DNA of 64,000 nucleotides from Polytrichum commune (taxonomy: Eukaryota; Streptophyta; Polytrichopsida; Polytrichales; Polytrichaceae): contig OX485806.1 of the NCBI GenBank assembly GCA_950295325.1, forward strand, positions 33,604,001 to 33,668,000. Reading direction: 5' to 3'. The notes below the pieces were generated by a model. The model searched no databases, was not told the origin of the DNA, and saw only the letters and a list, made by a program, of their open reading frames with translations. Positions 12,101 to 21,625 of the stretch are shown in pieces. Both the position numbers and the translations under genes were made by a program. The stretch's first letter is position 1. Each line of letters opens with the position of its first letter.

Positions 12101-15100
12101 CTAAGTATCATGGCCGTGGGGCCTCGGATCCGAGGGATCCTCCCTCTAGAGCCGAAACCACCTCATTTGGCCACCCTGTAATCACCCGAACTCAACCTCA
12201 TCCCACAAAGTCAACCAAAAATCTGAAATTTGAGTATGATGGCCGTGAGGCCTCGGATCCGAGGGCTCCTCCCTCTAGGGCCGAAACCACCTCATTCGGC
12301 CACCCTGGAATCACCCGAACCCAACCTCATCCCACCAAGTCAAGCAAAATCTGAAATCCTAGTGTCATGGCCAGGAGGCCTCGGATCCGAGGGCTCCTCC
12401 CTCTAGGGCCGAAACCACCTCATTTGGCCACCCTGTAATCACATGAACTTAACAAAATCCCACCAAGTGAAGCAAAAATCTGAAATCTAAGTATCATGGC
12501 GGTGAGGCCCCGGATCCGAGGGCTCCTCTCTCTAGGGCCGAAACCACCTCATTTGGCCACCCTGGAATCACATGAACTTAACAAAATCCCACCAAGGCAA
12601 GCAAAAATCTGAAATTTGAGTATCATGGCCGTGAGGCCTCGGATCCGAGGGCTCCTCCCTCTAGAGCCGAAACCACCTCATTTGGCCACCCTGGAATCAC
12701 CCGAACCCAACCTCATCCCACCAAGTCAAGCAAAATCTGAAATCTAAGCATGATGGCCGAGAGGCCTCGGATCCGAGGGCTCCTCCCTCTAGGGCCGAAA
12801 CCACCTCATTTGGCCACCCTGTAATCACATGAACTTAACAAAATCCCACAAAGTCAAGCAAAATCTGAAATCAAAGTATCATGACCATGAGGTCTCGGAT
12901 CCGAGGGCTCCTCCCTCTAGGGCCGAAACCACCTAATATGGCCACCCTGGAATCACCCGAACCCAACCTCATCCCACAAAGTCAAGCAAAATCTGAAATC
13001 CTAGTGTCATGGCCATGAGGCCTCGGATCCGAGGGCTCCTCCCTCTAGGGCCGAAACCATCTCATTTGGCCACCCTGTAATCACATGAACTTAAAAAAAT
13101 CCCACCAAGTCAAGCAAAATCTGAAATCTAAGTATCATGGCCATGAGGCCTCGGATCCGAGGGCTCCTCCCTCTAGGGCCGAAACCACCTAATATGGCCA
13201 CCCTGGAATCACCCGAACCCAACCTCATCCCACAAAGTCAAGCAAAATCTGAAATCCTAGTGTCATGGCCATGAGGCCTCGGATCCGAGGGCTCCTCCCT
13301 CTAGGGCTGAAACCACCTCATTTGGCCACCCTGGAATCACCCGAACCCAACCTCATCCCACAAAGTCAAGAAAAATCTGAAATCTAAGTATCATGGCCGT
13401 GAGGCCTCGGATCCGAGGTCTCCTCCCTCTAGGCCCGAAACCACCTAATATGGCCACCCTGTAATCACATGAACTTAACAAAATCCCACAAAGTCAAGTT
13501 AAATCTGAAATCTAAGTATCATGTCCGTGAGGCCTCGGATCCGAGGCCTCCTCCCTCTCTGCCGAGACCACCTCATTCGGCCACCCTGGAATCACCCGAA
13601 CCCAACCTCATCCCACAAAGTCAAGCAAAATCTGAAATCTAAGTATCATGGCTGTGAGGCCTCGGATCAGAGGGCTCGTCCCTCTAGGTCGAAACCACCT
13701 AATATGGCCACCCTGTAATCACATGAACTTAACAAAATCCCATAAAGTCAAGCAAAATCTGAAATCTAAGTATCGTGTCCGTGGGGCCTCGGATCCGAGG
13801 CCTCCTCCCTCTCTGCCGAAACCACCTCATTCGGCCACCCTGGAATCACCCGAACCCAACCTCATCCCACCAAGTCAAGCAAAATCAAAAATCTAAGCAT
13901 GATGGCCGAGAGGCCTCGGATCCGAGGCCTCCTCCCTCTCTGCCGAAACCACCTCATTCGGCCACCCTGGAATCACCCGAACCCAACCTCATCCCACAAA
14001 GTCAAGCAAAATCTGAAATCTAAGTATCATGGCCGTGAGGCCTCGGATCCGAGGGCTCCTCCCTCTAGGGCCTAAACCACCTAATATGGCCACCCTGGAA
14101 TCACATGAACTTAACAAAATCCCACCAAGTGAAGAAAAATCTGAAATCTAAGTATCATGGCCGTGAGGCCTCGGATCCGAGGGCTCCTCCCTCTAGGCCG
14201 AAACCACCTAATATGGCCACCCTGTAATCACATGAACTTAACAAAATCCCACAAAGTCAAGCAAAATCTGAAATCTAAGTATCATGTCCGTGAGGCCTCG
14301 GATCCGAGGCCTCCTCCCTCTCTGCCGAGACCACCTCATTCGGCCACCCTGGAATCACCCGAACCCAACCTCATCCCACCAAGTCAAGCAAAATCTGAAA
14401 TCTAAGCATGATGGCCGAGAGGCCTTGGATCCGAGGGCTCCTCCCTCTAGGGCCGAAACCACCTAATATGGCCACCCTGGAATCACATGAACTTAACAAA
14501 ATCCCACCAAGTGAAGCAAAATCTGAAATCTAAGTATCATGGCCGTGGGGCCTCGGATCCGAGGGCTCCTCCCTCTAGGCCGAAACCACCTAATATGGCC
14601 ACCATGGAATCACATGAACTTAACAAAATCCCACCAAGTGAAGCAAAATCTGAAATCTAAGTATCATGGCGGTGAGGCCCCGGATCCGAGGGCTCCTCTG
14701 TCTAGGGCCGAAACCACCTCATTTGGCCACCCTGGAATCACATGAACTTAACAAAATCCCACCAAGGCAAGCAAAAATCTGAAATTTGAGTATCATGGCC
14801 GTGAGGCCTCGGATCCGAGGGCTCCTCCCTCTAGAGCCGAAACCACCTCATTTGGCCACCCTGGAATCACCCGAACCCAACCTCATCCCACCAAGTCAAG
14901 CAAAATCTGAAATCTAAGCATGATGGCCGAGAGGCCTCGGATCCGAGGGCTCCTCCCTCTAGGGCCGAAACCACCTCATTTGGCCACCCTGTAATCACAT
15001 GAACTTAACAAAATCCCACAAAGTCAAGCAAAATCTGAAATCAAAGTATCATGACCATGAGGTCTCGGATCCGAGGGCTCCTCCCTCTAGGGCCGAAACC

Positions 15101-18100
15101 ACCTAATATGGCCACCCTGGAATCACCCGAACCCAACCTCATCCCACAAAGTCAAGCAAAATCTGAAATCCTAGTGTCATGGCCATGAGGCCTCGGATCC
15201 GAGGGCTCCTCCCTCTAGGGCCGAAACCACCTCATTTGGCCACCCTGTAATCACATGAACTTAAAAAAATCCCACCAAGTCAAGCAAAATCTGAAATCTA
15301 AGTATCATGGCCATGAGGCCTCGGATCCGAGGGCTCCTCCCTCTAGGGCCGAAACCACCTAATATGGCCACCCTGGAATCACCCGAACCCAACCTCATCC
15401 CACAAAGTCAAGCAAAATCTGAAATCCTAGTGTCATGGCCATGAGGCCTCGGATCCGAGGGCTCCTCCCTCTAGGGCTGAAACCACCTCATTTGGCCACC
15501 CTGGAATCACCCGAACCCAACCTCATCCCACAAAGTCAAGCAAAATCTGAAATCCTAGTGTCATGGCCATGAGGCCTCGGATCCGAGGGCTCCTCCCTCT
15601 AGGGCCGAAACCACCTCATTTGGCCACCCTGGAATGACCCGAACCCAACCTCATCCCACAAAGTCAAGCAAAATCTGAAATCCTAATGTCATGGCCATGA
15701 GGCCTCGGATCCGAGGGCTCCTCCCTCTAGGGCCGAAACCACCTCATTTGGCCACCCTGTAATCACATGAACTTAACAAAATCCTATAAAGTCAAGAAAA
15801 ATCTGAAATCTAAGTATCATGGCCGTGAGGCCTCGGATCCGAGGGCTCCTCCCTCTAGGCCCGAACCACCTAATATGGCCACCCTGTAATCACATGAACT
15901 TAACAAAATCCCACAAAGTCAAGTTAAATCTGAAATCTAAGTATCATGTCCGTGAGGCCTCGGATCCGAGGCCTCCTCCCTCTCTGCCGAGACCACCTCA
16001 TTCGGCCACCCTGGAATCACCCGAACCCAACCTCATCCCACAAAGTCAAGCAAAATCTGAAATCTAAGTATCATGGCTGTGAGGCCTCGGATCAGAGGGC
16101 TCGTCCCTCTAGGTCGAAACCACCTAATATGGCCACCCTGTAATCACATGAACTTAACAAAATCCCACAAAGTCAAGCAAAATCTGAAATCTAAGTATCG
16201 TGTCCGTGGGGCCTCGGATCCGAGGCCTCCTCCCTCTCTGCCGAAACCACCTCATTCGGCCACCCTGGAATCACCCGAACCCAACCTCATCCCACCAAGT
16301 CAAGCAAAATCAAAAATCTAAGCATGATGGCCGAGAGGCCTCGGATCCGAGGCCTCCTCCCTCTCTGCCGAAACCACCTCATTCGGCCACCCTGGAATCA
16401 CCCGAACCCAACCTCATCCCACAAAGTCAAGCAAAATCTGAAATCTAAGTATCATGGCCGTGAGGCCTCGGATCCGAGGGCTCCTCCCTCTAGGGCCTAA
16501 ACCACCTAATATGGCCACCCTGGAATCACATGAACTTAACAAAATCCCACCAAGTGAAGAAAAATCTGAAATCTAAGTATCATGGCCGTGAGGCCTCGGA
16601 TCCGAGGGCTCCTCCCTCTAGAGCCGAAACCACCTCATTTGGCCACCCAGGAATCACCCGAACCCAACCTCATCCCATCAAGTCAAGCAAAATCTGAAAT
16701 CCTAGTGTCATGGCCATGAGGCCTCGGATCCGAGGGCTCCACCCTCTAGGGCCGAAACCACCTAATATGGCCACCCTGGAATCACCCAAACCCAACCTCA
16801 TCCCACCAAGTCAAGCAAAATCTGAAATCTAAGTATCATGGCCGTGAGGCCTCGGATCCGAGGGCTCCTCCCTCTAGGGCCGAAACCACCTAATATGGCC
16901 ACCCTGGAATCACATGAACTTAACAAAATCCCACCAAGTGAAGCAAAATCTGAAATCTAAGCATGATGGCCGAGAGGCCTCGGATCCGAGGGCTCCTCCC
17001 TCTAGGGCCGAAACCACCTCATTTGCCCACCCTGTTATCACATGAACTTAACAAAATCCCACCAAGTCAAGCAAAAATCTGAAATCTAAGTATCATGGCC
17101 GTGAGGCCTCGGATCCGAGGGCTCCTCCCTCTAGAGCCGAAACCACCTCATTTGGCCACCCTGGAATCACCCGAACCCAACCTCATCCCACCAAGTCAAG
17201 CAAAATCTGAAATCTAAGCATGATGGCCGAGAGGCCTCGGATCCGAGGGCTCCTCCCTCTAGGGCCGAAACCACCTAATATGGCCACCCTGGAATCACAT
17301 GAACTTAAAAAAATCCCACCAAGTCAAGCAAAATCTGAAATCTAAGTATCATGGCCGTGAGGCCTCGGATCCGAGGGCTCCTCCCTCTAGGGCCGAAACC
17401 ACCTCATTTGTCCACCCTGGAATCACCCGAACCCAACCTCATCCCACCAAGTCAAGCAAAATCTGAAGTTTAAGCATGATGGCCGAGAGGCCTCGGATCC
17501 GAGGTCTCCTCCCTCTAGGGCCGAAACCACCTAATATGGCCACCCTGGAATCACATGAACTTAAAAAAATCCCACCAAGTCAAGAAAAATCTGAAATCTA
17601 AGTATCATGGCCGTGAGGCCTCGGATCCGAGGGCTCCTCCCTCTAGGGCCGAAACCACCTCATTTGTCCACCCTGGAATCACCCGAACCCAACCTCATCC
17701 CACCAAGTCAAGCAAAATCTGAAATCTAAGCATGATGGCCGAGAGGCCTCGGATCCGAGGGCTCCTCCCTCTAGGGCCGAAACCACCTCATTTGCCCACC
17801 CTGTTATCACATGAACTTAACAAAATCCCACCAAGTCAAGCAAAAATCTGAAATCTAAGTTTCATGGCCGTGAGGCCTCGGATCCGAGGGCTCCTCCCTC
17901 TAGAGCCGAAACCACCTCATTTGGCCACCCTGGAATCACCCGAACCCAACTTCATCCCACCAAGTCAAGCAAAATCTGAAATCTAAGCATGATGGCCGAG
18001 AGGCCTCGGATCCGAGGGCTCCTCCCTCTAGGGCCGAAACCACCTAATATGGCCACCCTGGAATCACATGAACTTAAAAAAATCCCACCAAGTCAAGCAA

Positions 18101-21100
18101 AATCTGAAATCTAAGTATCATGGCCGTGAGGCCTCGGATCCGAGGGCTCCTCCCTCTAGGGCCGAAACCACCTCATTTGTCCACCCTGGAATCACCCGAA
18201 CCCAACCTCATCCCACCAAGTCAAGCAAAATCTGAAATCTAAGCATGATGGCCGAGAGGCCTCGGATCCGAGGGCTCCTCCCTCTAGGGCCGAAACCACC
18301 TCATGTGCCCACCCTGTTATCACATGAACTTAACAAAATCCCACAAAGTCAAGAAAAATATGAAATCAAAGTATCATGGCCATTAGGCCTCGGATCCGAG
18401 GGCTCCTCCCTCTAGGGCCGAAACCACCTAATATGGCCACCCTGGAATCACCCGAACCCAACCTCATCCCACAAAGTCAAGCAAAATGTGAAATCCTAGT
18501 GTCATGGCCATGAGGCCTCGGATCCAAGGGCTCCTCCCTCTAGGGCCGAAACCACCTCATTTGGCCACCCTGCAATCACATGAACTTAAAAAAATCCCAT
18601 AAAGTCAAGAAAAATCTGAAATCTAAGTATCATGGCCGTGAGGCCTCGGATCCGAGGGCTCCTCCCTCGAGGCCCGAAACCACCTCATTTGGCCACCCTG
18701 TAATCACCCAAACCCAACCTCATCCCACAAAGTCAAGCAAAATCTGAAATCTAAGTATCATGTCCGTGATGCTTCGGATCCGAGGGCTCGTCCCTCTCGG
18801 CCGAGACCACCCACTATGGCCACCCTGGAATCGCCCTAAATTCAACCTCCTCCCACAAAGTCAAGCAAAATCTGAAATCCTAGTATCATAGACATGAGGC
18901 CTCGGATCCGAGGGATCCTCCCTCCACTACTAGAAAATCATGACCAAATCAACAAAAAATCAACAGATCTTTGTCGATCTGGGCACTGCAATGACCGATT
19001 TCACTGATTTTTGAATTTTTGTAAAAATCAACAGTTTACTGCCTACATTTTTGTTGATTAGAATAGTACAATGACCAAATCAACAAAATTTTAGTAAATG
19101 TGGAATCTTTTAGGATCTATTGGAATATTGTAAAATATTTTTAATTTTTTGCAATTTATGGTCTTGTAAATGTATGGGTATGGAAATAATTACGAATTCA
19201 AAGGTGTGTAAATATTATAAATATTATATTAGTTGATAGTTAATATTTTATATATATTAATATATTAATATTAATATGTATATAATATATGTAACATATA
19301 ATATATATATGTATGTATATAATATGTATGTATATAATGTGTATATATATATTATATGTAACATATATGTATATAATATATGTAACATATATGTATATAA
19401 TATATGTAACATATATGTATATAATATATGTAACATATATGTATATAATATATGTATACAATATATGTAACATGTATGTATATAATATATAATATATAAA
19501 TATGTATACATTTACAGTAATTATATATAGTATATATTTACTGTAATTATATACAGTATATATTTACTGTAATTATATACAGTGTATATTTACTGTAATT
19601 ATATACAGTATATAATTACAGTAAATATATACAGTATATAATTACAGTAAATATATACAGTATATATACAGTATATATTTACTGTAATTATATACAGTAT
19701 ATATTTACTGTAATTATATACTGTAATTATATACTGTATATATTTACTGTAATTATATACAGTATATATTTACTGTAATTATATACTGTAATTATATACT
19801 GTATATATTTACTGTAATTATATACATCAAGTAGGTAGTAAAGAGAAAATAGTGGCCTTATTCTAGAAAGGTTTAAAACACTCCACTTATATCTTGTGTG
19901 ATGTGATGACCTAGTGGTTAAGGCACATGTGTGGGTGTCACTAGGTGCATGGTTCAATTCCCGTGGCCGACACCTTTGGCCTTGGCCTTGCCACCTATGT
20001 GAGTTGTAGGTAGTCTAAATTTTGTATGTGAGGTATAGGTTGAGGGTTACTTGGGAGGGGTTAGGAATTGCAGATCTGACATTTATTCATTTTTTATTTT
20101 TTAATGTTATATATATATATATATATATAATAATTTTTTTTAAAAAAATATTTATGTGACCATATCAACAGAAAAAATCAACAAAATTGTGTTACATCAT
20201 GTCCAGGTCAACGCGTCCTAAGTGACAACCGCGACCAACGCCTTTCTGTTGATCCGGACGCAGAATTTTCTACTAGTGCTCTCGGCCGATACCACCATAT
20301 ATGGCCACCTGGAATCACCCGAATCCCATCCACAACCCACAAACTTCAAACAAAATCTGATTTTGAGTTCTCAAACCATACCAAAACTTGGTGGACGCCA
20401 TCACCACTAGCACCCGAGTTCCCCTCCTCCGTGGCCATGGCCTTCTCCAAAGTGCTCTTCTCCAACCTCTTTCCCTCCTTCCTAGCTTGCTTTCGCCCTC
20501 TCCCTCGGTTGGCGGCCCTTTGTGGTGTGGCCGCCTTACTTCGGAGAACCCTAGATGTAGTACCTCCGACCTCCCCATTTAGGGTTTCGGCCTCACCATC
20601 CCCTTCTCCCACGGAAAATGTTTTCCTTTCATCCTTGGCCGTTTTTCCCTTAGACTCCCTCATTTCTGATCTTCTTTGAACATGGAATTGTCCCGATGGA
20701 GTTGCTCCCTCCGTTCCTAGCTCTACTGACGCGTTTTGTGCTTGTTGTTCTAACTCCGCATCTTCTTCCTCGTCGGAGCTATTTCCACTCTCCCCACTCT
20801 TCCCAACCTCCTATATTCGAGATAAACCAATGTCCATAACAATTTTCACAAATCATACAAAACGACATTTTTGAATCACATGTCCTTGTGTTCTACTATT
20901 TTACTGCTCTTCTCAATTAACTGAATTCATGGGAATTTGAAGATTGCTTACAACACTTGTAGATTCCGTCTCTTGGGGTGTTTCCTCGTGTATGTGGTCA
21001 CTTCCCAACTCCTCATCGTCTGTCATTGTATGGGCGTTACTTCCGTCCGCCTGTTCCAAAATCGGTGATAAATGAAATGGCGGAATCTCACAATCTAACC

Positions 21101-21329
21101 TCAAAGCTGGTCTACGCCTAGTCTTGATGTTCTTCCTTAAATCCTCGGGTGTCCCTCGGCCTTTGATTGGTGCCTTTGGTGTCTGTATCTTTTGTGTCCT
21201 CACCGTCTTCCTCTTCCTATCAGTGTAATGTGTAGATGTTCGCCTCCTCTTCTTCTTCTGTGATGGTTCCGCTGTCGAAGGTTGTGAATTTCCTATTTCC
21301 TTCATGTGTTCAACCCTCCCGCAATTCAC
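2847..21329 (-). CDS. Multi-exon ParB-like / N6_N4-type DNA methyltransferase-like protein (whole gene model)
   Basis: Thirteen exons on the minus strand: 21329-20952, 20810-20382, 9131-9024, 8907-8333, about 6200-5995, 5907-5710, 5616-5398, 5316-5075, 4982-4295, 4201-3866, 3778-3520, 3423-3225 and 3126-2847. All introns have GT..AG ends, and codon phase matches at every junction except exon 4 to exon 5. The product, about 1,370 residues, has a basic N-terminus with AT-hook-like RGRGRK, a ParB/sulfiredoxin-like segment in exon 4, a proline/serine-rich linker in exon 9, and in exons 10-12 a permuted beta-class amino-methyltransferase core. ParB-domain plus DNA-methylase fusions are known in bacteria and phages; finding one as a spliced gene in a plant transposon is unexpected. 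The exon 4-5 break and the altered catalytic motif mean this copy may be non-functional. Divergent from the transposase, sharing a 300-bp promoter region. Confidence 0.68.
3225..3866 (-). CDS. Exons 11-12: methyltransferase motif I region
   Basis: Exon 11 (3778-3520) ends DIIMDWQCGVG and exon 12 (3423-3225) continues GSIVACRSLERH, IVALESDP. Together this fits the SAM-binding motif I of beta-class DNA methylases, normally a D-x-F-x-G-S-G-T core followed by a glycine/arginine step and an E-x-D-P acidic loop (motif II). A conserved H before the hydrophobic helix (EKHHVFFSILFAIL) fits motif X just upstream. Motif I lying C-terminal to motif IV is the circular permutation typical of N6_N4_Mtase enzymes. 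The first Asp and the C-G-x-G-G loop are present; the usual Phe-x-Gly-Ser is changed to Gln-Cys-Gly-Val. Coordinates include the short intron between exons 10 and 11. Confidence 0.62.
3866..4201 (-). CDS. Exon 10: methyltransferase motif IV (catalytic) region
   Basis: Acceptor CTTGCAG at 4202, donor GTAAGC at 3865. The sequence NGLDLIFADIPENLP sits where amino-methyltransferases have (D/N/S)-P-P-(Y/F/W). Here the motif reads D-I-P-E, so the first proline and the aromatic residue are missing. It is followed by a helix with WNKLHESYYECLFAFA and a strand GVVVLAHCA, which match the usual order after motif IV (helix, then the motif VI strand). The changed motif suggests weak or absent catalysis in this copy, or a different substrate. 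No intact DPPY is seen anywhere else in the gene. Confidence 0.6.
4295..4982 (-). CDS. Exon 9: linker with proline/serine-rich segment
   Basis: About 230 codons, bounded by acceptor TTGTAG and donor GTTTGT, phase-matched on both sides. It starts YILRELVVKNALALSSLPAYLSD, which may be the end of the preceding helical domain, followed by a long proline/serine-rich stretch (EIPPPPPKVPRGKGRAKK) and basic LPRKRK, and ends in a short helical part (LIENVDMVQLMLDSDI). I recognise no catalytic domain. RGKGRAKK and PRKRK could act as nuclear localisation signals. Confidence 0.6.
5075..5995 (-). CDS. Exons 6-8: helical middle region of unknown function
   Basis: Exon 6 (5907-5710), exon 7 (5616-5398) and exon 8 (5316-5075) have clean GT..AG borders and keep phase. 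They encode helical segments (DLAVMQYRETTPIAERNATD, EKLQKIVTCPVESSLKAKW, WDASETILRPREYVDHW). No motif identifies a known domain. The span includes the intervening introns. Position between the ParB-like part and the methyltransferase core suggests a target-recognition or dimerisation role, but that is inference. Confidence 0.55.
5995..6200 (-). CDS. Exon 5: end of the ParB-like region, 5' border uncertain
   Basis: Clear coding from EGDLDNDHVKASIPAKLLRI through PTWYNLTADVFVKFLYK, then donor GTATTC. The only in-frame acceptor is TGCTGAG at about 6201, which does not phase with the donor of exon 4. A second frame immediately upstream (QRVTPSKFAEGLK, 6235-6195) would fit if one G had been lost near 6196, so a one-base frameshift or a missing exon is likely here. 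Confidence 0.45.
6236..8332. other. 2.1-kb spacer between exons 4 and 5, possibly an inserted LTR or promoter-bearing sequence
   Basis: No exon could be placed. On + there is a TATA-like box (CCCTTTATATAGGC, about 7492-7505) and, just upstream at 7290-7430, repeats of GGATATGTTTGATCC with CTTTAAGTCTTC. CCTAATGTCAAGGTTA-like segments recur at 6400-6570. A solo LTR would explain a TATA box in this place, but I could not find TG..CA ends with a 5-bp duplication; TGACC occurs at both borders (6232 and 8261) without proper ends. A strong-looking acceptor, TATTTTTCCAG at about 8263-8273 on the minus strand, leads directly to a stop. Confidence 0.35.
8333..8907 (-). CDS. Exon 4: ParB/sulfiredoxin-like domain
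   Basis: About 191 codons between acceptor TTTTTTAAG and donor GTAAGC. The first 60 codons are acidic or polar, then RCLPLVRPISEVEVQRLECE, a variable middle, and a strongly patterned end: LSGKMFFVWEGNHRLSAWW. In ParB/sulfiredoxin nucleases a strand is followed by G-x-H/R-R-x-x-A and a helix, with the arginine binding nucleotide; G-N-H-R-L-S-A fits. It closes with ISVDCIVVDPRGCTGVFLNVMSDIN. A TAG would be read if the donor were not used. Assignment rests on one motif and strand order, so moderate confidence. Confidence 0.5.
9024..9131 (-). CDS. Exon 3: short linker exon
   Basis: Thirty-six codons, acceptor TTGGTAG and donor GTGATT, phase 0 on both sides. Encodes DFDFSLVGQSQQNSEEVVPL, then an alanine-rich end. 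It is the first exon after the giant satellite intron. Confidence 0.5.
9228..18924. repeat. 127-128-bp satellite array, about 76 units, with GGATCC palindromes
   Basis: Unit landmarks: GAGGCCTCGGATCCGAGG, then CTCCTCCCTCTAGGGCCG, ACCACCTCATTTGGCCACCC, and one of two tails (CACCCGAACCCAACCTCATC or CACATGAACTTAACAAAATC). The two tail types often alternate, giving a dimer pattern. GATCC spacing is 128, 128 and 129 in the first units. A block at 13.52-14.02 kb recurs almost unchanged at 15.95-16.45 kb (offset 2,425 bp, 19 units), and another recurs with offset about 1,280 bp (10 units, for example 10790 and 12072). Frames open through the array are by-products of the repeat. Confidence 0.95.
18922..18924. 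repeat. Target-site duplication CTC of the mini-CACTA, left copy
   Basis: CTC here and at 20279-20281. The satellite unit is contiguous across the two flanks once the element and one CTC are removed. Confidence 0.8.
19256..19500. repeat. AT-rich microsatellite, TAACATATATGTATATAATATATG units
   Basis: About eight head-to-tail units of ATGTATATAATATATGTAAC (about 24 bp period including variants). Frames open on either strand here are repeat artefacts. Confidence 0.85.
19510..19825. repeat. Palindromic minisatellite built from TTTACTGTAATTATATACAG
   Basis: Units TTTACTGTAATTATATACAG and their inverse CTGTATATAATTACAGTAAA alternate, so the block is full of short palindromes and can form cruciforms or hairpins. 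It lies inside the mini-CACTA. Confidence 0.85.
19895..20105 (+). mobile_element. tRNA-derived SINE inside the mini-CACTA
   Basis: The head shows an RNA polymerase III A box (GACCTAGTGGTTAAGGC, about 19908) and a B box (GGTTCAATTCC, about 19952) at tRNA spacing, followed by a tRNA-unrelated body with GGGTTACTTGGGAGGGG and a T-rich end. Plant SINEs have this plan. The fold has no complete acceptor stem, so it is not a working tRNA. Insertion borders and its duplication were not resolved. Confidence 0.6.
20101..20150. repeat. (TA)n and T/A-rich tract
   Basis: TATATATATATATATATA followed by T- and A-runs after the SINE end. Confidence 0.8.
20279..20375. repeat. Last, diverged satellite unit, split by the mini-CACTA
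   Basis: Continues the unit interrupted at 18924: CTCGGCCGATACCACC, ATATGGCCACC, TGGAATCACCCGAA, AAACAAAATCTGA. It ends next to the splice donor of exon 2, so this edge unit marks the exon-proximal border of the array. Confidence 0.8.
20382..20810 (-). CDS. Exon 2: acidic then basic region with AT-hook-like motif
   Basis: Acceptor ATATAG at 20811, donor GTATGG at 20381, 143 codons, phase 0 on both sides. Begins EVGKSGESGNSSDEEEDAEL (acidic) and then has basic RVLRSKAATPQRAANRGRGR followed by KQARKEGKR. RGRGRK resembles the core of an AT-hook, which binds the minor groove of AT-rich DNA. Supports a nuclear, DNA-associated product. The link to exon 1 is phase 0. Confidence 0.55.
20952..21329 (-). 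CDS. Exon 1: basic N-terminus of the methyltransferase-like protein
   Basis: 126 codons from ATG at 21329 to donor GTAAGC. MNCGRVEHMKEIGNSQ is followed by very basic SQKKKRRRTSTHYTDRKRK, a likely nuclear localisation signal, and later by an acidic patch. A second in-frame ATG lies eight codons in. A TATA box sits 80-90 bp upstream, leaving a short leader. No known domain is seen. Confidence 0.55.
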
Positions 21330-21625
21330 ACCAACTCGTTCTATTCCCTCTCCACAACCTCACCACATCAAACTCTCACATTGGAAAGACAATGACCACT
21401 CGTTTTCTTCTCTATATATAATTGCATGACCTCCCCTTGCGAGGCGCGCTTCACTGTCTGACAGCCGTCTTTTTCATTAATTAAGGGTATCATTTTTTAG
21501 GGGTCTGACAATTTTGTCTCTTCCAGATTATCATGGGTGTATTTTTATACCTTCATCGTCATCTCCTTTATCTTTCACATGGACATTTAAATCTTTGGTC
21601 CTTTTTGTTTGCGTCCTCTTCATTC
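21330..21625. promoter_or_regulatory. Divergent promoter between methyltransferase-like gene and transposase
   Basis: The two start codons are about 297 bp apart. On the minus strand AATTATATATAGAG (about 21410-21423) is a good TATA box for the gene starting at 21329. On + the clearest candidates are ATTAATTAAGG near 21477 and TTTTTATACC near 21543. A shared promoter would co-express transposase and cargo. Confidence 0.5.

Larger units (their letters stand above)
18925..20278. mobile_element. Non-autonomous mini-CACTA element inside the satellite
   Basis: Starts CACTACTAGAAAATC and ends, on the minus strand, CACTAGTAGAAAATTC (12 of the first 13 match). CTC flanks both sides. Both subterminal regions carry repeated ATCAACAAA/TTGTTGATT motifs (about 18947-19090 and 20165-20255), as expected for CACTA protein-binding repeats. 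There is no coding capacity. The interior holds AT-rich microsatellites and a SINE. The ends differ from those of the large CACTA at 370, so a different family mobilised it. Confidence 0.85.
9132..20381 (-). other. Giant intron 2 (about 11.25 kb) filled by satellite
   Basis: Donor GTATGG at 20381 directly after VHQVL codons, acceptor TTGGTAG at 9132. The satellite begins within about 25 bp of the donor and ends about 100 bp before the acceptor, so the intron is essentially one array plus a 1.35-kb mini-CACTA. The link between exons 1-2 and exons 3-13 rests on matching phase, strand and the absence of any other partner exons; no transcript is available. Confidence 0.5.

Noticed and set aside
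13521-16448. Family of 60-82-residue proteins (arginine/proline-rich)
   Set aside because: They arise because a 127-bp unit shifts frame every repeat; successive frames are the same DNA and have no gene signals.
9228-18924. CRISPR-like repeat array
   Set aside because: Units are contiguous 127-128-bp monomers without unique spacers, in a eukaryotic intron. It is a satellite.
19240-19511. Ile/Tyr-rich open frames
   Set aside because: Products of the AT-rich microsatellite.
19895-19972. Functional tRNA gene
   Set aside because: A and B boxes are present, but acceptor stem and anticodon arm do not pair well and a SINE body follows.
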